Below are positions 1 to 8,170 of a stretch of 35,772 nt of DNA, piece after piece (the stretch's first letter is position 1; every line of letters starts with the position of its first letter). Position numbers and translations under genes: made by a program. The notes under the pieces were generated by a model. The model had not been told where the DNA came from. It searched no databases and saw only the letters and a list, made by a program, of their open reading frames with translations. Source of the DNA: an uncultured bacterium (GTDB lineage: Bacteria > Myxococcota_A > Bradymonadia > Bradymonadales > Bradymonadaceae); assembly GCA_937981985.1 (NCBI GenBank), contig CALJNB010000124.1:1-35772 (forward strand), in the 5' to 3' direction.

Positions 1-494
1 GCGCATTTATCAAAACCACGCTTAATCCCATCGTAAGATCGTGCGAGAACTTGACCTGCCTCTAAAGCTGTCGCGCTGTCGGACTTAACGAGTTCCGAGA
101 TGTCTTCGGGTAAATCGGGCAAATCCAAAGGAAAAAATCCAAAATTACGAAACAATCGCCGTACACCGTTGGTTTTTGCGGAAATGTAGATCGCGTCAAC
201 ATTCAACTCTTCTTTTAATTTAGACATCACCGTGGCAAGGATTCCGACACCTAAACCGCTCCCACGTGATGTTGGTGCGACGGCTAAGGAATGTATGATT
301 GCCGAATGTTCAATAAGCGTCCAACCCGCACAAGCGGCCACGCCTCCGGGTGCTGTCGTGACGACATGATAGAAATCATCGTCGGATTCTTCACGAACAT
401 TTAGTCCACAAGCACGAAGTAAAGGGGCGACGGACGATGTATCGGAGGTAGCCTCCAATGCATATCCCATGGATGTAATATGGTGAGTTAGCAT
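1..494 (-). CDS. GNAT-family N-acetyltransferase, C-terminus cut by window edge
   Basis: At least 164 codons read leftwards from the ATG at 492-494 and run off the left edge, so the C-terminus is missing. Residues 69-86 contain the acetyl-CoA binding motif A of GNAT enzymes (SLAVAPTSRGSGLG, fitting R/Q-x-x-G-x-G). A later NGVRRLFRNFGF segment matches the usual C-terminal GNAT motif B region. Members transfer an acetyl group from acetyl-CoA to an amine. The layout (short N-terminal region, RGSGLG, then FRNFGF and a Leu/Pro-rich tail) recalls the ArsN2-type subgroup, but that is only a resemblance and the substrate is unknown. It is transcribed divergently from the PEGA-domain gene, with 89 bases between the two start codons. 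Confidence 0.8.
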   Translation of the reverse strand, partial: MLTHHITSMGYALEATSDTSSVAPLLRACGLNVREESDDDFYHVVTTAPGGVAACAGWTLIEHSAIIHSLAVAPTSRGSGLGVGILATVMSKLKEELNVDAIYISAKTNGVRRLFRNFGFFPLDLPDLPEDISELVKSDSATALEAGQVLARSYDGIKRGFDKC

Positions 495-523
495 AAATAG
501 GACAATAACATAATCGTCCTCCC

Positions 524-551
524 TTGTTTAGTCACCGAAGAAAGCTATACT
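524..551 (+). promoter_or_regulatory. Candidate sigma70-type promoter of the envelope operon
   Basis: TTGTTT (524-529), a 16-base spacer and TATACT (546-551, five of six matches to TATAAT). It would start transcription near 558, giving a leader of about 25 bases before the ATG at 584. This supports that ATG over the upstream in-frame TTG at 524, which lies inside the -35 element. Confidence 0.5.
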
Positions 552-583
552 CGCGCCAACAATCCCAGAATTGGTATATTAAA

Positions 584-1669
584 ATGTCCAAAAAAATCGT
601 TCTGTTTATAATCATTCTTGCACAGATGTTCGTCTTTAATGTTTTTGCGCAAAATTCGCCGAGCGCAGCGGTAATGAAATTTGCCCGTGCAGCGAGCGTG
701 AGTTCCGAATTCGCCGAAAATGTCTCATCGATAGTACGAAATGAAGTCCAACAGCTTGATGAGTACGATGTCGTCAACAAATTCCCTATCGAATTTGAAG
801 ATATTTTGGTTGTTCTTAATTGTAAAATTGAAGATAACGCTTGTTTATTGAAGGTCGCCAAACAGCTTAACGCTAACGTTTTGATCTTCGGGGCCGTCAA
901 GGATAAGGGTAAGAAAGTACAAATTACCGTGAATGTTTTTGATGTAAAAAAACAGAAGATCAACAAAAGTCTCATTCGATTCTTCGATCGTGAAAAAGAT
1001 CCGCTGGTAGAATTTCGAGAAGAACTCCAGACTTTTTTCGGTACGAAAAAGGTAACAAAGCTTTCAACTATTGAAATCGACGCCAACATCCCGAAATCAA
1101 AGATATACGTTAATGATACCTTTGCGGGTATCACGCCACTAAGCCACACCAACATGCAACCGGGAACCTATAAGATTCGGGTGGAAGCCCCCGATCATTT
1201 GGACTGGGAAACGCGTATTACAATAACCAAAGCAAGTAAGGACGTGGTACCCGTTTTCGCTCAATTACAAGAAGGAGAAGGTTCAAACACGCTAGTGGAC
1301 GACAAGAATAACTTCGAAGCTCAATATATCGACCCATCAGAGGATAGGACTTTGAACTGGGGCGCGCTCGCAACGACCGGCGTAGGATTGGCCACCATGG
1401 GAAGTTCGGTTATTTTTGGGCTTCAACTTAAAAATACCGAAAAAGAAATTGATGACAAACGCGCTAGGGGGACATTAACCCGAACAGAGTATGACGAACT
1501 TAATGAACAAGGAACATCGCAAGAAATGTTGCATTTCATCCTTTTAGGAACAGGCGCTGCTATCACCACTGTTGGCGTTGTTTGGTTTGCCATCTCCCCC
1601 TCTTTTTCTGAGCAAGCGATTCGAATTCAAGTATCACCCCGAAGCGTTTCTGCTACCCTTCCTTTTTAA
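584..1669 (+). CDS. Exported PEGA-domain protein with two membrane segments
   Basis: 361 residues from ATG 584. Residues 1-23 are a signal peptide ending FNVFAQ. Residues about 30-150 contain a pattern (CLLKVAKQL, then NVLIFGAV, then a run of alternating hydrophobics) typical of TolB/CsgG-like sensor or assembly domains of deltaproteobacterial PEGA proteins. Residues about 161-215 are a PEGA domain (IEIDANIPKSKIYVND, then PGTYKIRVEAPDH). Two hydrophobic segments follow at about 258-281 and 315-337, separated by a charged stretch. PEGA domains are surface or periplasmic beta-sandwiches; no reaction is implied. It heads a plus-strand operon with the SpoIID-like gene 80 bases downstream, which suggests an envelope role. 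No Shine-Dalgarno is visible; an in-frame TTG at 524 would add 20 residues ahead of the signal peptide and is less likely. Confidence 0.8.
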   Translation: MSKKIVLFIIILAQMFVFNVFAQNSPSAAVMKFARAASVSSEFAENVSSIVRNEVQQLDEYDVVNKFPIEFEDILVVLNCKIEDNACLLKVAKQLNANVLIFGAVKDKGKKVQITVNVFDVKKQKINKSLIRFFDREKDPLVEFREELQTFFGTKKVTKLSTIEIDANIPKSKIYVNDTFAGITPLSHTNMQPGTYKIRVEAPDHLDWETRITITKASKDVVPVFAQLQEGEGSNTLVDDKNNFEAQYIDPSEDRTLNWGALATTGVGLATMGSSVIFGLQLKNTEKEIDDKRARGTLTRTEYDELNEQGTSQEMLHFILLGTGAAITTVGVVWFAISPSFSEQAIRIQVSPRSVSATLPF

Positions 1670-1749
1670 GACCAGTATTTACACAAAGAAATAGACGCTT
1701 GATCGGAAAGCGATACCCTCAAATAGTAACCTAGTTTAGAGGAGCAGCC

Positions 1750-3450
1750 ATGGACGGCCGCCCGGGTTGTTCTTCGAGAACGAAAACCCACCTAAAATTA
1801 TTTTGTTTTGCGATAATGACACTCGTTGGTGGCGCCTCGTTCGCACAAAGTGCTGAGCTAAATTCAGCAGACCGACTGGCCATTCTTTATGCACCCCAGC
1901 TAAAATTCACTCGAAATGGAGATCCTCTTGTACGAGTCGGGATCGCAGAGAACCGCGACAAGATCGTGTTTACGCCTGATCGTGAAATCCGGGTTTTACC
2001 AGAAGGTGAGGGGGGCCCTGAAGTGATATTACCTGGAAAAACCGAATATACGGTCACCATCTCTAAAGCGAAAAAGGGAAGTTATTCCTATTCTCTAATC
2101 GTCGCTCGATTGTCGGTTGATCAACGATCGAAATTAAAAGCAGTTCAGAACACCTGGCTCAAACGCGGGTTCCAAACCGATATCACCGAAGTCGGAGGGC
2201 TCTTTGCCGTAAAAGGCAAAGTATTTGATTCCCGAACACTATTGATCGGAATTTCTGGAGTGAAAAAGAAAAATCGAGTTCAAAAACTCAAACGTGAATT
2301 AGAAGGAAAATACGGAATTCGTGGAAGTATACACGCCGAATTAGAATCTTATCCCAGCGGAACCATCACACTAAGCGGCGCTGGTGTCCGCACAACGGTT
2401 AAAAATAAAAATACGCTTTGGGTAACAGCTCAAAGCGGCCTTGAAGAAAAGATAAAATATCGGATTCCACGGATCGCAAAATCGTATGGAAAAGGTTTTG
2501 AAACCCGTAACTATACCGGCACGCTTATTTTTGCTCCGGATCGTAATGGAAAACTTGTTGGGATGGTAAGTTTGGGATCTGAACGTCTGCTTAAAGGTGT
2601 TGTCCCATCAGAAATTTTCCCAAGTGCTCCCGCTGACGCTTTGAAAGCGCAATCCATTGCGGCAAGAAACGAAATCTTTGCGGCGGTCGGAGTTCGCAAT
2701 TTGGCCGACCCCTATATGCTACGCGCTGATGTTATGGACCAAGTCTATGGTGGAATTAGTCGTGAGGATCGAAGGACCTCTGCTGCCGTTGATGCCACAA
2801 GGGGCCAGGTGATGTTTTATGGTAAGAAGATTATTGAAGCATTCTATAGTTCTAATTCGGGTGGATTCACCGAAAATAATGAAAATGTCTGGGATATGGA
2901 ACCACTACCCCATCTGCGTGGAAAACCCGATGCTCCCGCAAAAAATATTCCGACGTTTCTGAAGGACGGATTACAAAAAAACGAACTCAAACGTTTTTTA
3001 AACGCCTCCTATCCCGCGTACTCAAAAACGTCACCGGTAGGCAGTTCAAAACATTATCGCTGGAAAAAGGTCGTTCCGATCGCGAAAGCAGTTAAATGGC
3101 TAAAAAGCAAAGGACGGAATATCGGACAAGTAAAATCGATTGAAATACTAAGCCGCGGGGTGAGTGGACGCGTGAAGCGTCTGAAAATTACCGGAACAAA
3201 AGGCAGTACTCTGGTTGAACGCGAACTCAACGTTCGAAGAATGTTTGGGGGCTTGAAAAGTGGCCTATTTACGTTCACAGTCCTAAAAAAGGGGAATGTG
3301 ATTCATTCGGTAGCATTTAGCGGAGCCGGGTTTGGTCACGGTGTTGGAATGTGTCAAACAGGCGCCGCCGGAATGGCAGCGACTGGAACCAAATATAAAC
3401 AAATTTTGAAACATTATTATTCAGGAATTTCTGTAAAGAAACTCTATTAA
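1750..3450 (+). CDS. SpoIID/LytB-domain protein (peptidoglycan lytic enzyme-like)
   Basis: 566 residues with a signal peptide in the first 32 residues (FCFAIMTLVGGASFAQ). Residues about 124-170 resemble a SPOR-type fold (inference). From about residue 255 the SpoIID/LytB domain is clear: LLKGVVPSEIFPSAPADALK carries Glu288 at the position of the catalytic glutamate of SpoIID, followed by AQSIAARNEI, FYSSNSGGFTE and a C-terminal GFGHGVGMCQTGA. SpoIID cleaves glycan strands lacking stem peptides, and LytB enhances amidase activity. In a Gram-negative this domain probably acts on periplasmic peptidoglycan. Shine-Dalgarno GAGGAG precedes the ATG. The gene downstream-but-one encodes an AmgK-like amino-sugar kinase, so glycan cleavage and sugar salvage may be linked. 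Longer than the minimal SpoIID domain because of the N-terminal half. Confidence 0.9.
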   Translation: MDGRPGCSSRTKTHLKLFCFAIMTLVGGASFAQSAELNSADRLAILYAPQLKFTRNGDPLVRVGIAENRDKIVFTPDREIRVLPEGEGGPEVILPGKTEYTVTISKAKKGSYSYSLIVARLSVDQRSKLKAVQNTWLKRGFQTDITEVGGLFAVKGKVFDSRTLLIGISGVKKKNRVQKLKRELEGKYGIRGSIHAELESYPSGTITLSGAGVRTTVKNKNTLWVTAQSGLEEKIKYRIPRIAKSYGKGFETRNYTGTLIFAPDRNGKLVGMVSLGSERLLKGVVPSEIFPSAPADALKAQSIAARNEIFAAVGVRNLADPYMLRADVMDQVYGGISREDRRTSAAVDATRGQVMFYGKKIIEAFYSSNSGGFTENNENVWDMEPLPHLRGKPDAPAKNIPTFLKDGLQKNELKRFLNASYPAYSKTSPVGSSKHYRWKKVVPIAKAVKWLKSKGRNIGQVKSIEILSRGVSGRVKRLKITGTKGSTLVERELNVRRMFGGLKSGLFTFTVLKKGNVIHSVAFSGAGFGHGVGMCQTGAAGMAATGTKYKQILKHYYSGISVKKLY

Positions 3451-3469
3451 GAAGGATTAGGAGCACGGA

Positions 3470-4375
3470 TTGCGAAATCATATTTTTGAAAAAATGAGTC
3501 TGGGCGCTCTCGCGTTAGTAAGCGCTCTTACTGTTGCGAGTTCTTTGCAGGCACAGGAATTAACAAAAGGTATTCGACCCATGGGTATGGGCGACGCTTT
3601 TACCGCCGTGGCTGAAGGAACGTCGGCGATTTATCATAACCCTGCTGGAAGCGCGCGATCTGTTATGTACGCTTTGGACGCCTCCTATGAGTATACCCCC
3701 ACCGGAAATCTGCTCAGCGCTGCAATCATTGATAGCAAAACCAACCCCCAACTATCGGCCGGACTTGCCTATAGTTACTTCTTTGCTAGAGACACGGAGG
3801 TTTCTGGCCACGACATAAGACTGAATTTAGCGATACCGGTCGTACCGAATAAAATTTCTGTCGGTGTTGGGGGACGTTATCTTATCCTAAATGATACCCA
3901 AGACGTGGCAAACGAAATGGGAGTAGAAACACCAACAACGATCGAAGTCATCAACGGATTCACCTTAGATGCGGGGATCATGGTTAAAATTTCTGATAAT
4001 TTTCACCTCGGTGTAGCCGGGCAAAACCTCATTGATCAGTGTGATACGGTTGTCTGTAAAAGTACGGCTCCCACGGTTATTCAAGGTGGCGCAGGTTTTA
4101 CGACCGAAGATGGACTGGTTATCGCCGGTGACTTTGGTGTCGACCTCACCTCTGGCAACGAAGTTGGACTCGATTTCGAGGTAGGTGCCGAATACCTGAT
4201 TTCAGTGATTCCTGTTCGTATTGGCTTTTCGAGAAAAGGCGCTGCTGAACAAAACTGGCTCAGCGCTGGCGCCGGCTGGCGTTCAAAAGCTGCGGGAGTT
4301 GACGCCGGATTCAAATTGAATCTTGATACCCCGGAAGTCTTCCAAGCTGGCGGCTCGATTGCGGTCTATTTCTAA
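3470..4375 (+). CDS. PorV/UPF0164-like outer-membrane beta-barrel protein
   Basis: 301 residues. The start is TTG 3470, because AGGAG at 3459-3463 is spaced correctly for it; the first internal ATG (3494) would cut into the signal peptide. Signal peptide to about residue 28 (VASSLQAQ). The mature N-terminus GIRPMGMGDAFTAVAEGTSA followed by IYHNPAG is the hallmark of PorV/PorQ and FadL-related barrels, and the rest alternates amphipathic beta strands and Gly-rich turns, ending in GGSIAVYF with a terminal Phe. PorV-type proteins act as outer-membrane shuttles or scaffolds in type IX secretion of Bacteroidota, but relatives are widespread without T9SS and no other T9SS gene is visible here. Its TAA overlaps the next ATG (TAATG), indicating translational coupling to the kinase. 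Confidence 0.8.
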   Translation: MRNHIFEKMSLGALALVSALTVASSLQAQELTKGIRPMGMGDAFTAVAEGTSAIYHNPAGSARSVMYALDASYEYTPTGNLLSAAIIDSKTNPQLSAGLAYSYFFARDTEVSGHDIRLNLAIPVVPNKISVGVGGRYLILNDTQDVANEMGVETPTTIEVINGFTLDAGIMVKISDNFHLGVAGQNLIDQCDTVVCKSTAPTVIQGGAGFTTEDGLVIAGDFGVDLTSGNEVGLDFEVGAEYLISVIPVRIGFSRKGAAEQNWLSAGAGWRSKAAGVDAGFKLNLDTPEVFQAGGSIAVYF

Positions 4376-5421
4376 TGGAAACCAGAATTAGAAAAGCCCT
4401 CGAATTCGCATTTGATAAAACAACGGCGGAAAACGCAAATTTGGAAAATTTGGGCGGACATGCCTCATTACGTATTTATTGGCGGATTCAATCAGACGCT
4501 ATCTTCAATGGAGAACCTTCGTTGATAGCAATGGTGTTACCCCAAGACGAAAGCGCTTTAAAAAGTGACGAGGGTGGATCTTCAACCGACCCCATCCCGG
4601 AAGAACTTCCTTTTGTAACAATCCAACGCTATCTGAAAACCTTAGATATCCGCGTACCTGAAATAGCTTATATCAATATGGAACTCGGTGTTTTACTTCT
4701 CGAAGACCTCGGCACGACGATGTTCGAAAATCGAGTCTTAGACGAACCCGATAATACAGAAAGCTTGTATCAAGAAGCCATCGATTTGCTCGTCGATTTT
4801 CAGAACGCCTCCATGAAAGACAGCGAACGAAACTGCATATGCTGGGAAAAATCTTTTGACAAAGAACTCCTGACTTGGGAACTCGATCATTATATCGAAT
4901 GGGGAATCGATGCTGTCTTTGATGAAGTCGATTTTTTCGAAGGTTCCCGAGCCGATGTAGCCCCAAAATTTGATAAACTTGTAGACGAATTGATCGCATT
5001 GCCACAAGCATTGGTGTTTAGAGATTATCAATCTCGAAATATCATGTGGAAGAATAACGAGTGGGTTGCGATCGATTTTCAAGATGCGCTTCGCGGTCCA
5101 TTTATCTACGACTTAGTGGCCTTGTTACGTGATTCCTATATTGAGCTTGCCCCGGATATGGTAGCGCGGCTAGTCGATTATTACGCAGAAAAAGATCTTC
5201 CGTGGGACCTCTCCAAAGATCAAATCCACCGTGCTTTTCATTTGCAGACCTTACAACGCAAGCTAAAAGACACTGGACGATTCGTTTTTATCGACCAAGT
5301 TAAAGGTAACGATAGCTTCCTTCAATATTACGAGCCGTCTTTGCAATACGTCAAAAACGCGCTTGAAAATCTCCCTATCAAAGAAGACCCTGTTTGGAAC
5401 AAGATCGTACAAAATGGTTAG
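4375..5421 (+). CDS. amgK: AmgK-like aminoglycoside-phosphotransferase-fold sugar kinase
   Basis: 348 residues, the usual AmgK length. AmgK phosphorylates the anomeric hydroxyl of N-acetylmuramate/GlcNAc in the cell-wall recycling route to UDP-MurNAc. Visible motifs: LLLEDLGTTMF (about 107-117); a catalytic loop FRDYQSRNIMW with Asp217 and Asn222; VAIDFQDALRGPFIYDLVAL with metal-binding Asp234; then LLRDSYIEL. The DFQDA..GP..YDL..LLRDSYI signature is that of AmgK rather than generic antibiotic kinases. The first residue of the Brenner motif HxDxxxxN is Phe215 instead of His, which is unusual. Coupled to the upstream barrel gene through TAATG and overlapping gluQ by 28 bases. The usual partner nucleotidyltransferase MurU is not in the window. 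Sugar specificity is inferred. Confidence 0.75.
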   Translation: METRIRKALEFAFDKTTAENANLENLGGHASLRIYWRIQSDAIFNGEPSLIAMVLPQDESALKSDEGGSSTDPIPEELPFVTIQRYLKTLDIRVPEIAYINMELGVLLLEDLGTTMFENRVLDEPDNTESLYQEAIDLLVDFQNASMKDSERNCICWEKSFDKELLTWELDHYIEWGIDAVFDEVDFFEGSRADVAPKFDKLVDELIALPQALVFRDYQSRNIMWKNNEWVAIDFQDALRGPFIYDLVALLRDSYIELAPDMVARLVDYYAEKDLPWDLSKDQIHRAFHLQTLQRKLKDTGRFVFIDQVKGNDSFLQYYEPSLQYVKNALENLPIKEDPVWNKIVQNG

Positions 5422-6332
5422 ATCTTTTAGACCAGCGCCCCGATCGAATATGTGGTCGATACGCTCCTAGTCCAACCGGTGACCTACACCTTGGAAATCT
5501 ACAAACCGCGCTCCTTGCCTATCTACATTGCCGACTAAGCGACGGCGTTTTTATAATGCGTATCGAAGATATTGATCTTCCTCGAAATGTTGACGGCAGC
5601 GCGGAAAAAATTCTAGCAGACCTCAGGACATTAGGATTAGACTGGGATGAAGAATACACCCAATCTGAACGCACTGATCTTTATGAGAGTGCCTTAGATT
5701 TTCTAAAAGAAAAAAACTTGGTATTTCCCTGTTATTGTTCCCGTCGGGAAATCCGAGAAGCATCGAATACAACTACCCCCGGGTCGACAATGTTGTACCC
5801 GGGTACATGTCGAGAACTGACGCGCGACGAACAGCAGGAAAAACAGAAACACAAAGAACCATCGTGGCGCTTCCGCGTATCCGGAGTTTATGAAATCCAC
5901 GACGAAATACTCGGCCGCTACTCTCATAACTTACGAGATGCCGTGGGAGATTTCGTACTCAAACGCGCCGACGGTCTCTTTTCCTACCAACTCGCCGTCG
6001 TCGTCGACGATATATTAATGGGAGTTAGCGATGTTGTGCGGGGCGCGGATTTATTGAGTTCCACACCTCGACAAGCGGCCTTATACGAAGCCCTTCAAAG
6101 TCCGATTCCAAAGTTTTGGCACGTTCCACTCCTATTAGACGCGACGGGAGAAAAAATGTCCAAACGCGTTAGATCAAGTGGCCTTTGCGCCTTGCCGGAG
6201 GAGAATAGAATTTCAGATCTCATGATTCTTTTTGCGAAAAACACGGGACTTCCTGTTCCTAAAGAAAACCTTGAGATTTGGAAAGATGACTTAACCCTAG
6301 ATATTTTTCGGGAAAGTCTTCGCAGGTTTTGA
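5394..6332 (+). CDS. gluQ: Glutamyl-Q tRNA(Asp) synthetase
   Basis: 312 residues, close to the roughly 300 typical of GluQ (YadB), a truncated glutamyl-tRNA synthetase without an anticodon domain. It glutamylates queuosine at the wobble base of tRNA-Asp. The class I signatures are present: GRYAPSPTGDLHLGNL (HIGH equivalent, about 21-36) and KMSKR (254-258). The family's zinc site is complete: Cys113-x-Cys115, then Tyr135-PGT-Cys139. The start is TTG 5394, inside the end of amgK; no in-frame ATG lies upstream of the conserved core, and AAGAAGA just upstream is a weak Shine-Dalgarno. Last gene of the plus-strand operon, convergent with the Ig-like lipoprotein 14 bases away. Its presence with envelope genes may simply be shared transcription. 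Confidence 0.92.
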   Translation: MEQDRTKWLDLLDQRPDRICGRYAPSPTGDLHLGNLQTALLAYLHCRLSDGVFIMRIEDIDLPRNVDGSAEKILADLRTLGLDWDEEYTQSERTDLYESALDFLKEKNLVFPCYCSRREIREASNTTTPGSTMLYPGTCRELTRDEQQEKQKHKEPSWRFRVSGVYEIHDEILGRYSHNLRDAVGDFVLKRADGLFSYQLAVVVDDILMGVSDVVRGADLLSSTPRQAALYEALQSPIPKFWHVPLLLDATGEKMSKRVRSSGLCALPEENRISDLMILFAKNTGLPVPKENLEIWKDDLTLDIFRESLRRF

Positions 6333-6346
6333 ACCCGTTCTACGGT

Positions 6347-8017
6347 CTATTCAAAAGTCTTCGCGCGAACATTCCAAATATTCGCAGCATCTTTTTCTGA
6401 CCAGATTACCGAAATTTCCCCCAACTTGTGTTGTGCGGCGTAAACATTCTCGATCGTGCCGGTCGCAATTTTTTCGCTATTTTTCCATGTGTTCGTAGTG
6501 CTGTCGAAACGTTGCGCAAAAAGCGATTCATCGGCATGCCAAAAAAGAACACCGTTTCCAGATGCATCGAAAGTTTGTCGGAACGTAGCCGCTTGGGTTT
6601 GATTTACGGAGTTGTACGCTATCCAATCGTCCAACTTTCGATCGTGGCGACGTAACTCAATAATTTTTCCTGTGCGCCAGGTGATATGCTTATTATCCTG
6701 ATCAATAGCACAACCTGTTTGGCTGACGGCGTCATTAGTTTTATGAAGCGGAAAGGGCGTACTCCATTGATTATTTTCAGGAGTATACTCGCTAACTTCA
6801 ATAAGCCATTGATCTTGGTCCGTTATTTTTTCTGCCCAAAGCGCAATAAACCTTCCGTCAGGCGAACTGCAGATCGATGGCATACTAGCGGTTCGGTTCG
6901 CGGTACTACGCGTCTGTCGTGCCCCCCATTCGTCGCGCTCATTATTATAAAACGTCGTCGCTATAACATCAAAATCGTCAGCGTTACGATGAACTGACAG
7001 AAGGAAATGATTTCCGGCGGCGTCGGTTGCAAAGCGATGAGTCCCTCCGTCCACAAGTTCAACTAAGGAAGACCAAGTTCTTGCTGCCTTATCGAAGGTC
7101 TTTATATTAATCTTACCGAGCGTACTCCAAATAAGGGTGAGCTCATCTAATGTTTCATTTAGAACCTTAATTCTATAACCAATCTCATGTGTTTGAGGTG
7201 CGTCCCAAGTCAGGGTTTTATTGTCATAGAATCGAGTTGAAAATTCTGCGGGACGTTGGATATGTGTTGTATGTCTCCAACTCACCGTTATATTTCCGTC
7301 GTCATCCAAGCTTCCGCTTACATCGAAAATGAACTCGGATGAGTTTGCAACGCTTTCCGGTGTTCCCCACTGTTTCGTTTTGCTATCAAAACGATTTATA
7401 AAAGCATCGTATCGCGTTCGATCAGGTTTAAAAGTCCCCCAAAACGCAACTTTATCTCCCTTTTTGTTTACAACAATGAGTGGGCTATAGGCTGATTGAG
7501 AGGATTGTTCAACCGCTTGGACCGAGGACCATTTTCCATCACGTGTTTGAAAAGTCGATTCAAACTCTTCTAACAGCTGGTTATCAGTATCGGTTAGTGA
7601 TTCCAAAGTCGCGGTATACGAAGTTAACAAAGCTAAAGAAACACCGATTGAAAGGCGATATTCGTCCTCGTTATAGGTAAGTTCGCTAACGAGTTCCCCT
7701 CGCTTGTCGGCAAGTTTAATATTCGGGGCAATCATCGTTTCTGGCGCCATCGCTTTACTAAAAACAGCCGAAATTTCGGCGTCTAATTCTACTCCTTCAA
7801 CTTCGTTATTGGGCTTAAATTCGACTACAGTAGGTGCGCTCTTATCAACATCGGGCGGCGCAGAAGTATCCGCGGTATCCATGTCCAATATCCCCTCATC
7901 GGACTGCATATCAGGTTGAGACACATCATCGACAAAAACCGGAGGTTCCTTGATGCAACCTGATATAAGAAGTGCGATCGCAACGAGAAGAAAAAGTGAT
8001 TTTGTATTCGTTTCCAT
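6347..8017 (-). CDS. Big_5 (bacterial Ig-like) lipoprotein, paralogue A
   Basis: 556 residues with a clean lipobox (LLISGC), so probably lipid-anchored. An acidic linker (about 22-57) leads to an SbsA-type Ig-like Big_5 domain at about 58-160: PTVVEFKPNNEVEGVELD, then ISAVFSKAM, ending in TFQTRDG. The remaining roughly 390 residues contain repeated blocks with W-T/S/D-x-P or KTxxWGTPE motifs, each about 50-60 residues, suggesting a sialidase/BNR-like beta-propeller. Catalytic residues are not recognisable. It lies next to a similar gene (8171-9832) sharing the same architecture and order of motifs, for example ending W(S/N)..WNVRAKTF in both. Function unknown; adhesion or surface display is a guess. 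Confidence 0.75.
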   Translation of the reverse strand: METNTKSLFLLVAIALLISGCIKEPPVFVDDVSQPDMQSDEGILDMDTADTSAPPDVDKSAPTVVEFKPNNEVEGVELDAEISAVFSKAMAPETMIAPNIKLADKRGELVSELTYNEDEYRLSIGVSLALLTSYTATLESLTDTDNQLLEEFESTFQTRDGKWSSVQAVEQSSQSAYSPLIVVNKKGDKVAFWGTFKPDRTRYDAFINRFDSKTKQWGTPESVANSSEFIFDVSGSLDDDGNITVSWRHTTHIQRPAEFSTRFYDNKTLTWDAPQTHEIGYRIKVLNETLDELTLIWSTLGKINIKTFDKAARTWSSLVELVDGGTHRFATDAAGNHFLLSVHRNADDFDVIATTFYNNERDEWGARQTRSTANRTASMPSICSSPDGRFIALWAEKITDQDQWLIEVSEYTPENNQWSTPFPLHKTNDAVSQTGCAIDQDNKHITWRTGKIIELRRHDRKLDDWIAYNSVNQTQAATFRQTFDASGNGVLFWHADESLFAQRFDSTTNTWKNSEKIATGTIENVYAAQHKLGEISVIWSEKDAANIWNVRAKTFE

Positions 8018-8060
8018 ATTAAGTTTTCTCGCTGTGAATGAGAGGAGCTACAACCTCCAA

Positions 8061-8089
8061 CAGATATCAGCTTTAAACGATGTGTTCAA
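8061..8089 (-). promoter_or_regulatory. Candidate promoter of Ig-like lipoprotein A, shared with paralogue B
   Basis: On the minus strand TTGAAC (8084-8089), a 17-base spacer and TATCTG (8061-8066). The 15-mer GTTTAAAGCTGATAT (8064-8078) recurs exactly upstream of paralogue B with the same spacing to TTGAA, so the element was either duplicated with the gene or is under selection. The -10 match is weak. Confidence 0.4.
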
Positions 8090-8170
8090 ATCCTAGCATG
8101 GTAAAGATCGCCCTTAGTTCTGATACAGAGGTGTATTTGAAAAAAAGACTAATAAATCTAAAATAGCGTT

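Noticed and set aside
532..1155. 207-codon open frame opposite the PEGA gene
   Set aside because: It lies antisense to a gene with clear domain and signal peptide, and its composition (Ser/Thr/Leu-rich, no motif) fits a shadow frame.
3470..4375. Type IX secretion component because of PorV similarity
   Set aside because: No PorT, SprA, PorK-N or C-terminal sorting domains in the window; the barrel family is broader than T9SS.
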